Assembly (NCBI RefSeq): GCF_900108475.1
Contig: NZ_FNWO01000002.1
Coordinates: 330,818 to 394,817 of the forward strand
DNA: 64,000 nt
Direction of reading: 5' to 3'
DNA from: Magnetospirillum fulvum
GTDB lineage: Bacteria; Pseudomonadota; Alphaproteobacteria; Rhodospirillales; Magnetospirillaceae
Below the pieces are notes generated by a model, which made no database searches, was not told where the DNA came from, and saw nothing but the letters and a program-made list of their open reading frames with translations. This document shows, piece by piece, positions 63,602-64,000 of this stretch (position 1 is its first letter; the number at the start of each line of letters is the position of its first letter). A program made the position numbers and the translations under genes.

Positions 63602-64000
63602 TCAGATCACCTTCGCTTCGGACTTCAGCTTCTCGACCAGGGTGGCGACGTCGGCCACCTTGATCCCGGCCTGACGCTTCGCCGGTTCCTCGACCGATAG
63701 CGTGATCAGGCGCGGCGCGACATCGACACCCAAATCCTCCGGCGCCATCGTCGCAATCGGCTTCTTTTTCGCCTTCATGATGTTGGGCAGGCTGGCATAG
63801 CGCGGCTCGTTCAAGCGCAGATCGGCGGTCACCACCGCCGGAAGCTCGAGCGCCACCGTCTCCAGGCCGCCGTCGATCTCGCGGGTCACCGTCACCGTGC
63901 CGTCGGCGACCGCGATCTTCGAGGCAAAGGTGCCCTGGGGACGGCCCAGCAGCGCCGCCAGCATCTGGCCGGTCTGGTTCGAATCGTCGTCGATCGCCTG
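63602..64000 (-). CDS. etfB: electron transfer flavoprotein subunit beta, 5' end outside the window
   Basis: These are the C-terminal 132 codons of etfB; the frame runs open off the right edge. [38 protein letters not shown], and [11 protein letters not shown] are EtfB signatures, and the C-terminal helix ([15 protein letters not shown]) is intact. An ATG at 63964 lies inside the protein and is not the start. It is the first visible gene of the etfB-etfA-hbd unit. Confidence 0.96.
   Translation of the reverse strand, partial: QAIDDDSNQTGQMLAALLGRPQGTFASKIAVADGTVTVTREIDGGLETVALELPAVVTADLRLNEPRYASLPNIMKAKKKPIATMAPEDLGVDVAPRLITLSVEEPAKRQAGIKVADVATLVEKLKSEAKVI

Overview
The window is high-GC, gene-dense bacterial DNA. 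Its gene content points to an alphaproteobacterium, most likely of the Rhodospirillaceae (Magnetospirillum/Phaeospirillum/Rhodospirillum type). The indicators are the mdh-sucCDAB-lpd cluster, psd-pssA, the metX-metW pair, a chorismate mutase-hisC-tyrC cluster, an alphaproteobacterial-type AddB and IalB, DUF3422 and LapA-like proteins. The assignment comes from gene order and protein style, not from a search. Nearly all of the window is core metabolism and information processing. No tRNA, rRNA, CRISPR array, prophage or intact insertion sequence was seen.

Layout. 1-2.9 kb: end of psd, pssA, an OmpA-family porin and an IalB-like periplasmic protein. 2.9-3.3 kb: an IS110-type transposase remnant. 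3.3-5.8 kb: rpsA and cmk (minus). 5.9-8.8 kb: mtnA and pgi (plus). 9-10.4 kb: tldD (minus), divergent from a DUF3422 gene. 11.8-14.6 kb (minus): two tandem paralogous secreted proteins of unknown function, a lipoprotein hydrolase and a bacteriohemerythrin. 14.8-16.1 kb: glgC (TTG start). 16.1-16.8 kb: a graveyard of IS fragments and palindromes. 16.8-18.2 kb: rmuC. 18.6-27.4 kb (minus): the TCA-cycle cluster mdh-sucC-sucD-sucA-sucB-lpd. 27.6-30.9 kb: ligA-zapE with overlapping ends. 31-33.9 kb (minus): chorismate mutase-hisC-tyrC. 34-39.5 kb (plus): metX-metW, a CobE/CbiG-C domain gene, a GtrB-like glycosyltransferase, gpsA, a glycine-zipper lipoprotein, ihfB and lapA. 39.6-40.3 kb: pyrF. 40.3-40.6 kb: a compound multi-hairpin non-coding element. 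40.7-44.3 kb (minus): argD-argF-hslO and a lipoprotein. 44.5-45.9 kb: an orphan ABC-2 permease back to back with recX. 45.9-49.5 kb: a SpoIIE-type phosphatase with a membrane sensor, then a chemoreceptor. 49.6-51.6 kb: a TPP riboswitch and thiC. 51.8-64 kb (minus): an MscS-type channel, a SYLF-domain protein, addB, topA, dprA, a 3-hydroxyacyl-CoA dehydrogenase, etfA and the start-truncated etfB.

How the genes work together. The minus-strand block at 18.6-27.4 kb encodes oxidative TCA steps from 2-oxoglutarate to succinate, plus malate dehydrogenase. MetX/MetW serve methionine synthesis and MtnA salvages the methylthio by-product. The chorismate mutase/HisC/TyrC block serves tyrosine and histidine synthesis. 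ArgD/ArgF make citrulline. Hbd and EtfAB link beta-hydroxyacyl-CoA oxidation to the electron-transfer chain. RmuC, LigA, RecX, AddB, TopA and DprA are a scattered set of DNA-maintenance genes.

The points most worth a second look are the palindromic element at 40297-40577, the tandem paralogues at 11816-13086, the degenerate P-protein-like chorismate mutase at 33029-33910, the IS graveyard with a palindrome that also occurs after pgi, and several proteins with substituted signature residues. I see no convincing new multi-gene defence or biosynthetic system; the window is mostly ordinary chromosomal backbone.
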